Below are positions 11,353 to 23,303 of a stretch of 64,000 nucleotides of DNA, in pieces; within the stretch, counting starts at the first letter, position 1; each line of letters begins with the position of its first letter. Below the pieces are notes generated by a model, which saw nothing but the letters and a program-made list of their open reading frames with translations, searched no databases and was not told the DNA's origin. The position numbers were made by a program, and so were the translations under genes. Origin of the DNA: Stemphylium vesicarium (Eukaryota; Ascomycota; Dothideomycetes; Pleosporales; Pleosporaceae); assembly GCA_004380135.1 (NCBI GenBank), contig QXCR01000082.1:62001-126000 (forward strand). The letters run 5' to 3'.

Positions 11353-14006
11353 GTGCCGATATGAGGGAGGAGTGATCCGAAGCTTTTACGGGTAGCACCT
11401 GGCCTCAACCTCGTTGGGTCGAAGCGTATTTAAAGGTGCTTGCTGTAAAGCTGAGGAAGACTCCAGGGGAGGGGTGCCGAGCGCGACGGGCCGGCGGGTT
11501 GTGCGATGGGATTTACGTGTGCGGATGGTTATGCGTGGGATGTGTCGTGGGGTGTGTAGGTTGGCGGGCGCACGGAAGGAAGGGGCAAGGTGGCAAGTCG
11601 TCGCCAGGGGATTTCAGTTGTGCAGTCCAAGTGTGCGGTAGAAGAGAGGTAGCGTGAAGCAAGTCAGAAGTGTGCGACAGTTTGCTGTGGCGATGTGAGT
11701 GGGTTGGGGGAAGGCGCAAGTGGCGGGGTGCGAATTGGTTGTGGGAAGGTACAGTGGTGCTAGGTGATGGTATCGATGACGAAACTACCGAGGCGAGACG
11801 ATAGCAAGCGGAGCAGGATGCTGAGTCGATGCGTCGCGAGTCACGATGAGTCAGAGTGAGTATGCTCTACGTGCTGGAGGGTTTTGTCAGTGCGAAAGCG
11901 AGATCAGTTAGCTATATGAGAGGGTAAGTCGCGAATATGCATCGGAAGTGCATGGCGGGCGTGCTGTGGGATGTCTCTATGGGAGCCATCGGAACTCAGC
12001 CAATAGGAGTTGACCTCTCCTCCACAAGCTGCCTTTGGAGGACGACATTGCTTGTCGCGTCACCCATCTACAGTGTGTACGGTAGTATGTGATCATGGCT
12101 TCACTGTCATCAGACCCTCCGACATCGGGCTGTACCTGAACCGGCGCGGAAGGGGGTTGACGAGTTCGAGGAAGCAGCAGTGACCAGGCGTTGCGCGCAA
12201 TGACGGCGAACATGTCGCACTATATACAACGCACGGCTGGCTCCACTGCGACTGGCGGTGAAGCTGCTACGACAGAGAGAGCTGGTGACTTGGCACATGT
12301 AGTCATTATTGAGACAACTTTCGACATTGTTCGGCGCAACTTCAGGGTGAGAGCTAAAAGCAATAGCTCCGCGAACCTCTCCAGGGTAACGGATAATTTG
12401 GTAGACTAAGTTTTGGGTTTGCCGATGCTGTCCTGTGGGGGTTCACGAGGCAAAAGAAAGGTGCGTCTCGACAACTTTTCAGGCAGGGCATTTTGTTCAT
12501 TGTTCCTGGCTGCGATATGTGTGCATGAATGAGTGGGTTACCTACATACATGTACACACCATCAAGTCATGTCCCGTGAAACGCCAAGGCCCGTATCGAT
12601 AGCAAAAGCAAGTCATGGATGCTCTGCAGTGCATATGCACTTGATTGCTGGCAAAGACACATTACTGGGCTGGCATGTGCTGTAGGCAGCAGGAGGCGCA
12701 CACGTGTGCCGGCCTCCGTAGCGGATACTTGGGCGCAGGCTCCAGACCAGGTAAGTACAGGTCGAGGCAACGACGCATCATCAGGCGAAGAGGACGACAA
12801 GTCGAGGCATATTGGCCGTGGAGACATGTCATATTACGGCACGACAGCGGGGTCTCACCGGCAACGAGCGTAGCACGGACGATTCCAGATCTTGTATGAC
12901 CGGTCAAGTTCGCTGTGAGACTGTGGCTGAGGGGATGGATTGAAATCATGAGGCGGCGTTGAACGGTGCTGCATAGCCGGAGCCGCGACCAATGACATGG
13001 ATGGTATGGTAAATGCTCAAGATGGCTTTCTCAACGACCTCCAAAGATGAATACTATCACAGGCAGTTCTTTGTGCATGATGGATGATAGCAAATAGGAC
13101 GTCCCCAGGTGATGTGCTTGATAGCCCTCGATCGGCCGCGTCTCGATTCAGGGCATGCAGCTGCACAAGACGGCACTAGCGGCCATCACGCACAGGCACC
13201 GGGCGCCCACACGTCCATCAGCTCCCCCAGCAGCACCAGCAGCAGCACCAGCAAGGGCCTCGCCGAAGCTTCCACCCAAAGAAGAGGAGCTCCATTCTAC
13301 CCCAGATTTGGGCCAAGTCAGACGGCTGCCCATTACAGTCACCCTCTCACTAGCTTCCTGCAGCTTCCGATAGCTTTATCGCACTCGCCGGCCTACTGCC
13401 CTCCCGCTGCATCGTTTATCTTGCTCTACAGGGCCCTTGTCGGGGAAGCTTAGCTTAGCTATCTCGCTCGTCATTCCACCATCGCCGCGTGACTGACTCC
13501 CACTGCGCATGCGTCCCAACACTCTCTGACTGTTCCAAATCCCATCACCCGCCCGTCCCCAGTCACCAGAGACACTCATCCACCCGTCGCACCCTGTTGT
13601 CGCTGTTGTTGTTGTTGTTGTTGCTGTACCCTGCCCATCTGCATCGCGACGTAGCTTGACGCACTTCCACCCGGGTACTCAGCTTAACTCCGCTTCTTCG
13701 CCTGAGGCGCCGCACCGCACCGCAACCTTTCATCGTTACCTACACACGCTGGCTGAAAACCATGGCTGCTGCTGCCTGAGTCCTCCCGACCCGCTTAACA
13801 AGTACCCCGCGTGCACCAGTCTCCTGAGAGACATTTCTGACAGCCCGTCCGCCAACCTGACACTGGCTGCACTCGTGATGGCTACGCGCATTCACCCTCG
13901 CCTGTTTCCGCCGCAACGATAACCGTCCTACATCACCACGCCGAGTCCAGCCTCGCCTGCTGAACCCCCCCAAACCATCTGTACTTGCACGAGTGAGGCC
14001 GCCACC
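11353..14006. other. 2.65-kb divergent intergenic region (IBTK-like gene / ATG13)
   Basis: I find no supportable gene. Open frames here are short, on both strands, and lack recognisable domains or splice-consistent extension. The segment 13,380-14,000 is strongly C/T-rich, typical of a long fungal promoter and 5' leader, and runs into the consensus context GCCACCATG at ATG13. Confidence 0.55.
13603..13626 (+). repeat. (TGT)n microsatellite in ATG13 upstream region
   Basis: Trinucleotide run of about seven TTG/TGT units, ~380 bp before the ATG13 start. Confidence 0.85.
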
Positions 14007-16866
14007 ATGCACCCCTACTCGCGACCCTCGCCACGGACAGCCTCACCCGCCAGCAACCTCCAGACCAATCCCACACGAACCAACAACCAGCGGCATAGCA
14101 GTCAGGAAATGAGTCCATACTCGACCACGCCCCCCTACAGTGATCGAGGCGCCGAGGAATCCGAAGGCGAAATGATGTCGCGAGGGGAGCACGCCTCGGA
14201 GTCGGACCAGAGGCACTACCATAAGGTCAACCAGGTCATCCAGGTACGTACCTGCTATTCGACATTTCTCTCCATGTGTGCTGATCCCTGTAGAACTTCT
14301 TCACCAAGGCAGCCCTTGCTGTTATATCCTCTCGAGTCGTACTACCCCCCGGATACACCAGGGACGGCAGCTTGAAGCAGAACAAATGGGTATGCCATGT
14401 CTCCCCCAGCACTGTTTCACGTACACTAACAACCCAAAGTTCAACGTCGTTCTTCCCGACAGCGATGTACTCCAACGCCAACTCACCGACTGGAAGATGA
14501 TGGACGCCATGGCCGGTCAACATCCATCCCTCTGCATCGACATTTACCTGGACATACAAGGACTCAACCACACCCAGGCACTTGCCATTCAGGATGACGA
14601 CGGGAAGAAGTGGGATGTCGCTGCTGCGCTAAATTCTGCCGATGCTGCCTCTAGGTTGTCCACTCGCAGCGGCAAACCCACACAGGTCGTGCTGGAGCGC
14701 TGGAGAGTGCATGTCGGAGATAAGAGTTCGGTCCAGCCATCAGAACTGAACGATCCCCTTCCCAACGTGTACAAAAAGGCCGTCGTCACCTTCCGATCGC
14801 TGTTCGCATCTCTACGCTTCATGCCAGCATTCCGATACAATAAGATCCTCGCCAAACAACCTGCCAGCGCTCCTTCGCTCAAGCTCAACTACCGAATATC
14901 AAATGGAGATTTCAGGAGCCCTCATGTCGACACCCTGCGCCTACCCCTCTACCCTCACCAACAAACGGATGATATCACAGAGCTCCAGGACATCGACCCC
15001 ACCAACTCGCCTGTAGGCCCATTGTGTGTGACAGTCGAATACCGCCAGAACTGCGAGTTCACCGTGGAGAATGCTGAATCACTTTTGAGCTCCCAGTTTA
15101 TGGGCCTGGACGACACGTATTTTGAACAACGAACTCGTCAGATGCCTGGCTCGCTTCCTGTTGATAAACTGAACGCGCAAGAGAGCCCCGACGTTGGACA
15201 AGCATATGGAAGCCTTTCGACATTCCATCAAGTAGGCCCGCCAACCGGCACAAGTCCGATCTCCGCTCTCCGGGCAGCTCGAGATATGCCCTCGTCATCG
15301 CCCATGGAGTCGCCTCCACAGAAACTCCCACCCAATCACCGCACTGCACAAGGTTCGAAGTCATCGTTGCGCTCTGTGGAGACACCACTGCATCAGAGGC
15401 GGACCTCGGTCTCGTTTCAGCCGTTTAAGGCTGGCTCGCTCTCTTCCTCACCAGCGCCCGTAAGCGCAATGCCTGCTTCTCCAACCAGCTCTTTGGGAAG
15501 ACCGGGTAGCTCTTTGGGTCGCACGGCCACCCCCAGTTCGCTCAACCAACCACGTAATCGCACCTCTCTAAATGCCCTACCACAAGCAGCTCTCCGAGCG
15601 CCTTCATTACCCAATGAGACTGTCATCACATCGTCTGCGTCAAGCTCACCGAAGCCTGCACCAATAAGCCGCTATAGCAGCAGTTTTGGTCACAGGAGGA
15701 GCAAATTCTCTTCGGGTGGTGGCAGCAAGATGGACGATGACAACCTCAGCAGTGGGAAAGGCAGTTTGTCTTCATCAATACAGCGCGGTTCTGATACTCT
15801 GAACGAAGGAACTGGTGGCAGCTCAGGAGAAGTACGAACCGACGACGAGAACATCTCCGACTTTCTCAAACTGCTTGAATCGAAGAAGGATCTGAAGAGT
15901 TTTACCCGCAGCGACAATGCCGCCAAGACCGCCACTATGCACAAGACAACGGCTCAATTGTCAAAGTATCAGCGAATGCGAGAGTCTCACACCGGACTCG
16001 CGGAATCAGTATCTTCTTCCACCATGCTCCATCGTTCATCCTCCTCTTCAAGCCGGCATTTGTCTAGCGTGCCTGCAATGATTGCCGGAACCTCTGTGTC
16101 GACGGCGTCGTCACCTGGAAAACCAATCTCACCGCACACCCCGCATACACCAGCCATTCCTTCCCGTCTGAGTGCAAACAGTATCATTGAATACGATCAA
16201 CCCACACGGAGTAGAAGTCGGCCAGACCGAAGAGCACGCGAGCACGACCCCGTCAATGTAGAGGAGCAGAGCGAGAGTGAAGATCAGAATGCCAACGCAA
16301 TTGCCATTCCGACATCACCACGCCCATGGCACTACACGCGCAGGTCGAGCTCTGTCGCCCAACAAAGCCGGACGCTACCTGATGACGAGCCAGATGTGTT
16401 TGGCGTGCGATCAGCCAGTCTCCCATCGGAAGAAGTCGATCGCGCCAATGATCTACATCGCCTCACCAGCGCCGGTCTCACTTCGAGTGGGCTGTTTGCA
16501 CAAACAGAGGCGCTGGCGAATCACGATCCCCGGAATGCGGATAATGATTCTCGCGACGACTTGCCTCGACCGGCGTCTACATCCAAAATCGCCTCAAAAC
16601 GTGGGACCCCGGCTGGTCCACGTGGCCGGGGAGGCTTCTTCTCGCATAGCTCTTCCACCAGTCTCAGCACGGGTGGCACGAGCTCGACGGAGCGCCAGAG
16701 TCGCTACAACTTCAATAGTCGCGCCGCAACCAACATAGATGACGACGAACCTTTGCTCTTTCAGATGAGTGAGATTGGTGCCGGGGGCTCCCGACGCAGT
16801 CTCGAAGAAGCAAGAGGCGGATCGAGCACAGGAAGCGCAGGCAAGCGTGCATCGTACTTCCGCTGA
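14007..16866 (+). CDS. atg13: Autophagy protein Atg13
   Basis: Regulatory subunit of the Atg1 kinase complex, needed to start autophagosome formation. Exons 14007-14243, 14294-14389 and 14440-16866 (two 50-nt introns) give 919 residues. The N-terminal ~75 residues are Ser/Pro-rich. The HORMA domain runs about 75-280 (starting KVNQVIQ then NFFTKAALAV; later FNVVLPDSD, CIDIYLDIQ, VVLERWRV, LFASLRFMPA). The remainder is a long disordered Ser/Pro/Thr-rich tail with acidic patches such as DDENISDFLKLLESKKDL (~15,840), the usual region for Atg1/Atg17 binding and TOR phosphorylation. The start sits in a GCCACCATG context. The architecture is diagnostic for fungal Atg13. Confidence 0.93.
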
Positions 16867-17382
16867 TGCGTTTCCTTTACATACTATTTTTCATCCTCCT
16901 TGCATTTTTATTACTACGATGATCGTTTTCACGGCGTTTTTGGTTCCAGGAGTTAACAAATATCTCTTCTTCGTTCCTTTTAGCGGTTCACTTCGGTTTC
17001 GCATTCTGTCAGAGCATCTTTACTGTCTATTTTCCAGATTGATCATATGGGAATTTTTGGCCTGGAGCTGGATGGGCCCGGCGTCACACTAGTGATGGGA
17101 TTGCGCGACTTGGTTGGGAGGGACATGTAGCTCTCATGTAGGGGCTATGGAGTCGACAAGGGGGATCTTTGGGTATGGTCATGGGGCATCATAGCTGGGA
17201 ACACCCTGGCTGGGTTGTTGCCTTGTGGGTATGAATGAATATGTGAACACTCCGCTCAACTTCCATGTCCGTTTGCATCCTGTTCGATGCGTGATGAAAA
17301 GTGTGTATAAAAGCTATTCTACAACATCCATAAAGTGCGAAATGTATATATAATCATACAATTCCCATAACCACATGTCTAC
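16867..17382. other. Convergent 3' region between ATG13 and COQ5
   Basis: T-rich 3'-flanking DNA on both sides with no gene seen. A short plus-strand open frame at 16769-17092 overlaps the ATG13 end in another frame and is rejected. Confidence 0.5.
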
Positions 17383-18434
17383 CTACTGCGTCTTCCCAGC
17401 CGGCTTAACACCCTTATGTATAGCCGCAATGCCATCCGTCAAATCCTCATACCCCTTCCCGGGTACCAAAAACCCCGCATCACGAATCATACCGCTAAAC
17501 TCCTGCTGACTGGGGAACCTCGCAATGCTCTCCACAAGATACTGATAGCTATCCCTATCCCCCGCAACGAGTTGTCCAATCAAGGGAATAGCACCAAAGC
17601 TCCAACGCTGATACACCGCATTAAACAACGGATTGTTCACCTTGCTAAACTCAAGACACGCAAACACGCCACCAGGCTTCAACACACGAAACGCCTCCTT
17701 CAGCGCAACTTCCTTGTGCGTGAAATTCCTTATCCCAAACGCAACCGTGTACAGATCCACGCTGGAATCCGGTATCATGTGCAGATCCTCTGCATTCGCT
17801 TCGACAAAGTCCAGCCGCGGGGAGCGCGCATACGGCGTCTGAAGCGAGCGCTTCCTGCCCTCGGCCAGCATATCCGCGTTGATGTCTGCGACAGTGACGC
17901 GCGTGTGCGCATCGTGGTTTATCGTGGATGCATGGTCTAGCATGCGGAAGGCGATGTCACCCGTGCCGCCGGCGATGTCGAGGATGTTCATGCCGCGGTC
18001 GACGGGCGAGGTGGTAGTGAGGGGGTTGACGCCTGGGTTTAGGTTGCGCACGAAGTGGTCTTTCCAGAGGCGATGGATGCCGAGGGACATGAAGTCGTTC
18101 ATTGAGTCGTAGGATGAGGCGACTGAGGAGAATACTGCGCCGACTGGAATTCATATCGTCAGCACGGTTGTTGCACATGAGGGGCAGGGGAGGAGCAGAA
18201 GAGGGGATATCTACCTCGCTGTTCCTTGAGCGCTTCAGCTATGGTTTCAAAACCAAAGTGCGTCGTCTGCGATGCATCTTGTGCGGACTTTGGCGGCGGT
18301 GGTGGTGGTGGAGGCGGTGTTTGCTGTTGCTGCTTTGCTTGTCGGACGGTGCAGGAAAAACAGCGGTATGGCTCTGTCCTTCTCTTACTACCCGCGAGCA
18401 ATTGACGCCCTATTCTCTGTCGTGAAGCCTGCAT
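17383..18434 (-). CDS. coq5: 2-methoxy-6-polyprenyl-1,4-benzoquinol methylase, mitochondrial (Coq5)
   Basis: SAM-dependent C-methyltransferase of ubiquinone synthesis in the mitochondrial matrix. Exons 18434-18215 and 18143-17383 (71-nt intron) give 326 residues. The N-terminus is Arg/Ser/Gln-rich without early acidic residues, suiting a mitochondrial presequence, followed by a run of about nine prolines (the GGT-rich tract near 18,296-18,316). UbiE/COQ5 motifs are YDSMNDFMSLGIHRLWKD, the SAM site DIAGGTGDIAFRML, the family signature NFTHKEVALKEAFRVLKPGG, and a C-terminal GMIRDAGF-like block. It diverges from the BCKDH E1-alpha gene across 291 bp, so two mitochondrial genes share an upstream region. 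Confidence 0.94.
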
Positions 18435-18725
18435 CTTGTCGTCTTATGGGCTAGACAGAGAGAGAACAAGTCCAATTGTTGCAATTGAGCGCTTGGCGAC
18501 TAACTTTCTCGAAGAACGCTATGACACGCGCATCTATCGCTTCCGGGGGTTTGCTAGCGCCCGCCTGTTTGATGGGCCGTGGCTCGTGCGCAGCTTGTGT
18601 GGTTTGGCCGCGGTAAACATGTATTGTCCCACTTACGCCGACGCTTGCCGCCCGAACTTCCCCAGGAATATACAAACGGCTTTCCCTTTTCTCCCCGCAA
18701 TCTCAAACAATGTAGCATATTCACC
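18435..18725. promoter_or_regulatory. Shared bidirectional promoter, COQ5 / BCKDH E1-alpha
   Basis: Only 291 bp separate the two divergent start codons (18434 minus, 18726 plus), so both promoters must lie here or overlap. Minor ORFs in the region are not supported. No specific factor site was assigned. Confidence 0.6.
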
Positions 18726-20274
18726 ATGTCTTTCCGCTATTCTTCGCAGAGATTGCAATTACAGAGGCTGCTGACCAGTCCGCCGACTCGCTTCAATGCG
18801 GCGGGTAAGCCGACAAACACACCGTGGCAGACATGTCGTGGTGTTGCTTCGACGCCTACGGCTGAGAGGTGAGTTTTGTTACGTTCGTTGCGAAATATAG
18901 AGTAGAGATACTAATAAATGAGTGTAGAGTTCTGTTTCCTGGTGCGCTGAACAGCGAGTTCACCAATACCATGGAATTCATGCAACCAGCACAGGCCCAG
19001 GCCATCTCGACTTACCGCGTCATGAACCAGTATGGCGATATAATAGACAAAGAGGTTGGAGTCGAGACTTCGGATGAGGAGGCTTTGTCACTATACAAGA
19101 ACATGGTCAAGCGTTAGTGAGGTTCAACTTGTGCCTTGGATCATCGATTGACCGCTTCACAGTGAGCATCATGGATCTTCTCATGTTTGAAGCCCAGCGA
19201 CAGGGGAGACTGTCCTTTTACATGGTAAGTCATCTATTCAACGAAGCAAGAACGTATTACTAATTCTGCCAGGTATCTGCTGGCGAAGAAGGCATCGCCA
19301 TCGGTTCAGCCAGCGCCCTCTCTCCCGCCGACGTCATCTTCTGCCAATACCGCGAATCGGGCGTATACCTTCAGCGTGGCTTTACCCTTTCCTCGTTCAT
19401 GAACCAGCTCTTCGCAAACGCCAAAGATAATGGACTAGGCCGTAACATGCCCGTACACTACGGCAGCAAAGAACTAAACATCCACACCATCAGCTCAACC
19501 CTCGCAACACAAATCCCACACGCAGCAGGTGCAGCCTACGCATTGAAGATGCAAAACATTCAGAACCCAGACACAGAGCCCAGGGTCGCTGTATGCTACT
19601 TTGGCGAAGGCGCAGCCAGCGAAGGCGACTTCCACGCTGCTCTCAACATCGCTGCCACACGCCAAGTCCCCTGCATCTTCATTTGCCGCAACAACGGCTA
19701 CGCAATCTCCACGCCTACCTCAGACCAGTACCGCGGCGACGGCATAGCATCCCGCGGCGCAGGCTACGGCATCGCCACCCTCCGCGTAGACGGCAACGAC
19801 ATCTTCGCCGTACGCCGCGCCACAGCCGAAGCCCGGCGCCTCGCGCTGCACGACGGCGGCCGCCCCGTTCTAATCGAAATGATGGCGTACCGCGTAGGCC
19901 ACCACAGCACATCCGACGACTCATTCGCCTACCGCCAGCGTGTCGAAGTCGAAGACTGGAAACGCCGCGATAACCCCCTCACTCGGTTGCGCAAATGGCT
20001 CGAGAACAAACAGCTCTGGGGCGAAGACCAAGAAAAGGAAATGAGAAGCGCAATGAGGAAGGAGGTACTCCGCGCGTTTGAAGAGGCGGAAAAGGAAAAG
20101 AAGCCTTCCATTCGCAATGCGTTTGAGGGCGTTTGGGAGGATTTGACTGAGGAGCAGAGGGCGCATGTGATTGAGTTGAAGGATATCTTGCAGCGGTATC
20201 CCAAGGAGTATGATCTTGATGGGTTTGAAGGGGGGATCAAGGGGTTGGATGATCTTTTGGAAGGGAGGAAATAG
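18726..20274 (+). CDS. 2-oxoisovalerate dehydrogenase E1 subunit alpha, mitochondrial
   Basis: Thiamine-diphosphate decarboxylase subunit of the branched-chain 2-oxo acid dehydrogenase complex (Val/Leu/Ile breakdown). Exons 18726-18868, 18928-19112, 19163-19224 and 19273-20274 total 1392 nt, 463 residues, with phases matching at all three junctions. The N-terminus is a Ser/Arg-rich presequence. Conserved blocks are SIMDLLMFEAQRQGRLSFY, VSAGEEGIAIGSASAL, and the TPP/Mg motif GEGAASEGD ending at NNGYAIST. The K-ring segment AYRVGHHSTSDDSFAYR includes the serine phosphorylated in homologues. The second donor is GTTAGT, slightly off consensus. The antisense open frames over the GC-rich third exon are shadows. 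Confidence 0.95.
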
Positions 20275-21767
20275 TCGTCAAAATATATTATTGCTGTGTG
20301 AATACTACATAGCAGTCCGTCTGTCGTTTGCACACTGCTTCTACTTGAACTGTACCGGGACTAGTCACATGTTACGGCTTGGATGCCCCCATAGTACTGT
20401 GGTCCATTGAGAATATATAGGTTTTTGTGAAACATATTTTCCACATACGACCATAGGATCTTGAGAACAAGTTCTCCCTCGCGATCCATCAGAAGCTGCG
20501 GTGCCGTTCCAAGGTCAATTTACTGTTTCCGGAAACGCAACTCTGTCACGTCGGCCCCCACCATCATAGCCACAAATGGCTGTTAACGGCCATTTGTACT
20601 CCTGAAACCTGTTGCTAAGATGTGTGCATTACAAGAGCGCGCCGATTTAATCATAGGCTGCCGCCCGCGAAGTGGTTACCGGTCTCTACCTTTTTACCGT
20701 CACTTCCCACCCGTGTTAGCGACCTCGCACAGTCTATTCGGTACGCCTGATCACGATAGCACCTAAAAAGAGAAGCAAAGTCGATCTCGACTACTTGCGC
20801 TCTGTTGTTCACCTGGAGAAACAACCGGCTCTACTTACAAAGGAGGATATTAAAGCTATGATGATTCCCTCGAGTGTAACACCCAGGCCGAAGGCCTGCA
20901 GTTGGAAAGATTTGGTGCCAACATGTTTGCTAAAGACGAAGGATATGAAGGCTTTCGGAGTTCTTGAACGCACGCATAGGGTGAAAGTTGAGGATTGACT
21001 GAGGTTGTATTGTAGAAGCTATGGAAGGTTTATGTAGGTGAGTGACCGTAAACAGCGCTAGCCTAGATAGGCGTAGCTCGCTAAGTTGAGTAGTCGCGAG
21101 TGCAGCGAGAGCAGGAGAGCAGGAAAGAACCCCAAACCGTGACAAAGGCCGAGGCTAAACTTATTCGGGAAGAGCAGGCTCGGATTAGGCGGGTTGAGCG
21201 TGAAAGACTCAAGAAGGCGCGGGAGGAGGAGAGGGCTGTGAAGGCGGCCGAGCGCGATGCTCAAAAACGAGTCAACGACGCCAAAAAGGACTCTTAGAGG
21301 ATAATGTTACAGACGTTACTATTCGCAATTATCTAGCCTACCCAAAACGCGCTGTAAAGCTCTACACATGATACTAATTAACTCTACTCTAGAATGCTGA
21401 GATTAACAAATTTGTTGCAAAAAATATAGTTTCTAGTAAACTTATATTAACAAGCGCCCGTCTAAAGCCGCTTGCGCCCCTAGCTGTAGCAAAGGACATA
21501 TTCTAGTTTCTTTCTACATACGACAAGTACTGGAGGCTTTACTTTTAAACGGTTAAGCGAAGCACCAGAGCCATGGAGTGCCCCAATAACACGGATGTGG
21601 TAGCGGAGGTTGTGGAACATGTTTTAAGGCAGGCTAGGCAGTTATCCAGTTATAGAACTAATTTAAAGTGGCCGTGTGAAGTTGTTCAGGCTAGCGCACC
21701 ATCAGCCTCCAACGCCCAAGGCTCTCCTTGTATCCAGCCTCTGATGTTTTCATTGTCTTTAACCTTA
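20275..21767. other. Gene-poor region with transposon debris
   Basis: No intact gene. The plus-strand frame 20795-20998 (67 codons) has no recognised domain. 21,058-21,297 contains a pogo-type transposase tail, listed separately. Around 21,693-21,720 the sequence GCTAGCGCACCATCAGCCTCCAACGCC (here split by one extra C) resembles the inner part of the left arm of the 4231-6169 element, so a decayed relative may lie here. 21,300-21,560 is AT-rich. Confidence 0.5.
21100..21297 (+). pseudogene. Fragment of a pogo/Fot1-type transposase C-terminal coiled tail
   Basis: Sixty-five codons rich in Glu/Arg/Lys/Ala (RVERERLKKAREEERAVKA then AERDAQKRVNDAKK, stop). The pattern closely parallels the tail of the transposase at 62467-63513 (RVERERLKEVREKERAAKA then AEKERQKAAHDAEK). 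No catalytic domain is present, so this is a 3' remnant in plus orientation. Confidence 0.65.
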
Positions 21768-23303
21768 TCACCCCCTTCCAGAGGTCTCCCTATCGTGGAT
21801 CATTCTGGAGTTTTCTCCAAATTCTCCGTCCTCAGGTCTTGATAGAAGACTGGATGGGATATCAACCGAGTGGAGACGGACTTCAGAGTTCCACGACCCT
21901 TCTACCTGCCCAGATCCCATCAAGAATGTCCGAAGCTCTAGCAATTCATGACCTGATAAATCGCCTGCCCAGCCTTTGCATTTCATTGCGTCTGGATGCT
22001 TACGCACTAAATATGCCTCAATGCACAGCTTGAATATTTGCCATACTGTCTGCAGAAAAACCAAATTGGCAACGAGAATAGCCATGATCAAATTCCCGGT
22101 GGACTTTAGTTGCGGCACCTGGCACAGGTATCTTGCCGAAATGATAGAGGGAAGAACACGCAGTGGCCCTGTAGTAGCGCGCTGCTGGGCATCAAAGGGA
22201 TCGCGCCCCGGTCCAGGCTCGGCGTTTGCCATGTGCTCCTTCATGGCGGTGAAGTTGGTTGTGAAGTATTCAAGTGCTGTCGTGTTGGTCAGGATGTTTG
22301 GTTTGTTGATCTGTCCGAGGTCCGCGAGGACCGTAGAGTATGCAGACTTGGCCAAGGTATCTACGGGTATCCATATATTGGGATATATTTTTTGCTGTCC
22401 CAGCTGGCCGATTGTGGCATTCTTTAGGGCACTGCCCGGTGCGATAACCTCGAAGTTGCCGCCGCCCAGATCCACGATGAACCGGTAGTCGGGGATGAAG
22501 AAGTCCAGATTGACCAGGTCAGTTGGGGGTCCCATGGGTGTGAAGTATATAAAGCCCTTTCGGATTCCCAGTCGACCATCAGCTGTCATGTTCACACGGA
22601 TGTCTTGCATCAACCGCGTCGAATAGGCCCAGTAGTTTGACATCAACGACTCGCCCCACCAAAGGCTGCCTTGTGCTTGCTTGTCGCGGGAGAGGAATTC
22701 TGTTCCAAGAAATCCATTGTTGACCCATGAGAATGATATTGTTGATGGGACGTAGTCGTATGTTTGCGTAACATTGAAGAAAACGGTGCCGAGCGCATTG
22801 AGAATTTGACAAGTCGCATATGTGCGAACGATAGCGTTCCATTCAGCGTACGATATTTGGTTCCCACCCTGGTCCAAAGCTTGAAATTCTACCCCGATAG
22901 AGTTGATAGAACAATCTTCTAAGATGTTGTTGTGATAGGTCAACGAAGGTAGGAGGGCTGTATGCCCATCTTGTTGTTGCCAGACAGCCATCAGTACATA
23001 CGATAGCGCGGTCTGATTCGTAAAAAATTTTCCATTAACGGGCAGATCGACAGGCTGGCATAATGGTTTTATTTTGGAGGTGAAATAGGATGGCCAACGT
23101 CGTAGCCACTGATCCTGCGAGATCGTTGCGTTTGGGTCGAGTGTTGATTGCAAAACTAGGTTGTAACCGCTTGAGGCAAGATTGAGAAAGGTGAAAAGCA
23201 CGGTGAAGATTATAACACCAAGAACAACTGTCGGCGTATACCATCCGAACGGCAACGGTCGAGTCAGAGGGTACGTGAAGAACGACTGGTGCCCCTTCGT
23301 CAT
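21768..23303 (-). CDS. Hypothetical fungal membrane protein with large luminal/extracellular domain
   Basis: Single-exon frame of 511 residues that I do not recognise as a named family. A hydrophobic segment at residues ~24-46 (TPTVVLGVIIFTVLFTFLNL) and another near ~398-420 (LIMAILVANLVFLQTVWQIF) bracket about 350 residues rich in Asn-X-Ser/Thr sites (NATIS, NQT, NVT, NMT, NTT, NFT). Together these suggest a secreted-side globular domain between two anchors and a ~90-residue cytosolic tail. The start ATG at 23303 follows an A-rich leader. Similar orphan two-TM proteins occur in Pleosporales (inference). Neighbours give no functional clue: transposon debris on one side, RAD4 on the other. Confidence 0.72.
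   Translation of the reverse strand: MTKGHQSFFTYPLTRPLPFGWYTPTVVLGVIIFTVLFTFLNLASSGYNLVLQSTLDPNATISQDQWLRRWPSYFTSKIKPLCQPVDLPVNGKFFTNQTALSYVLMAVWQQQDGHTALLPSLTYHNNILEDCSINSIGVEFQALDQGGNQISYAEWNAIVRTYATCQILNALGTVFFNVTQTYDYVPSTISFSWVNNGFLGTEFLSRDKQAQGSLWWGESLMSNYWAYSTRLMQDIRVNMTADGRLGIRKGFIYFTPMGPPTDLVNLDFFIPDYRFIVDLGGGNFEVIAPGSALKNATIGQLGQQKIYPNIWIPVDTLAKSAYSTVLADLGQINKPNILTNTTALEYFTTNFTAMKEHMANAEPGPGRDPFDAQQRATTGPLRVLPSIISARYLCQVPQLKSTGNLIMAILVANLVFLQTVWQIFKLCIEAYLVRKHPDAMKCKGWAGDLSGHELLELRTFLMGSGQVEGSWNSEVRLHSVDIPSSLLSRPEDGEFGENSRMIHDRETSGRG

Noticed and set aside
11414..11719. Short overlapping frames on both strands upstream of the IBTK-like gene
   Set aside because: No domains and low-complexity composition (Gly/Arg/Val or His/Pro/Thr); they lie in a promoter and mirror each other in different frames.
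19593..19973. Open frames in other registers, on both strands, across the BCKDH E1-alpha gene
   Set aside because: Arg-rich shadows created by GC-biased third positions of the real exon.
20795..20998. 67-codon plus-strand frame in the transposon-debris region
   Set aside because: No homology recognised and no promoter or splice evidence; kept only as a note within the intergenic entry.
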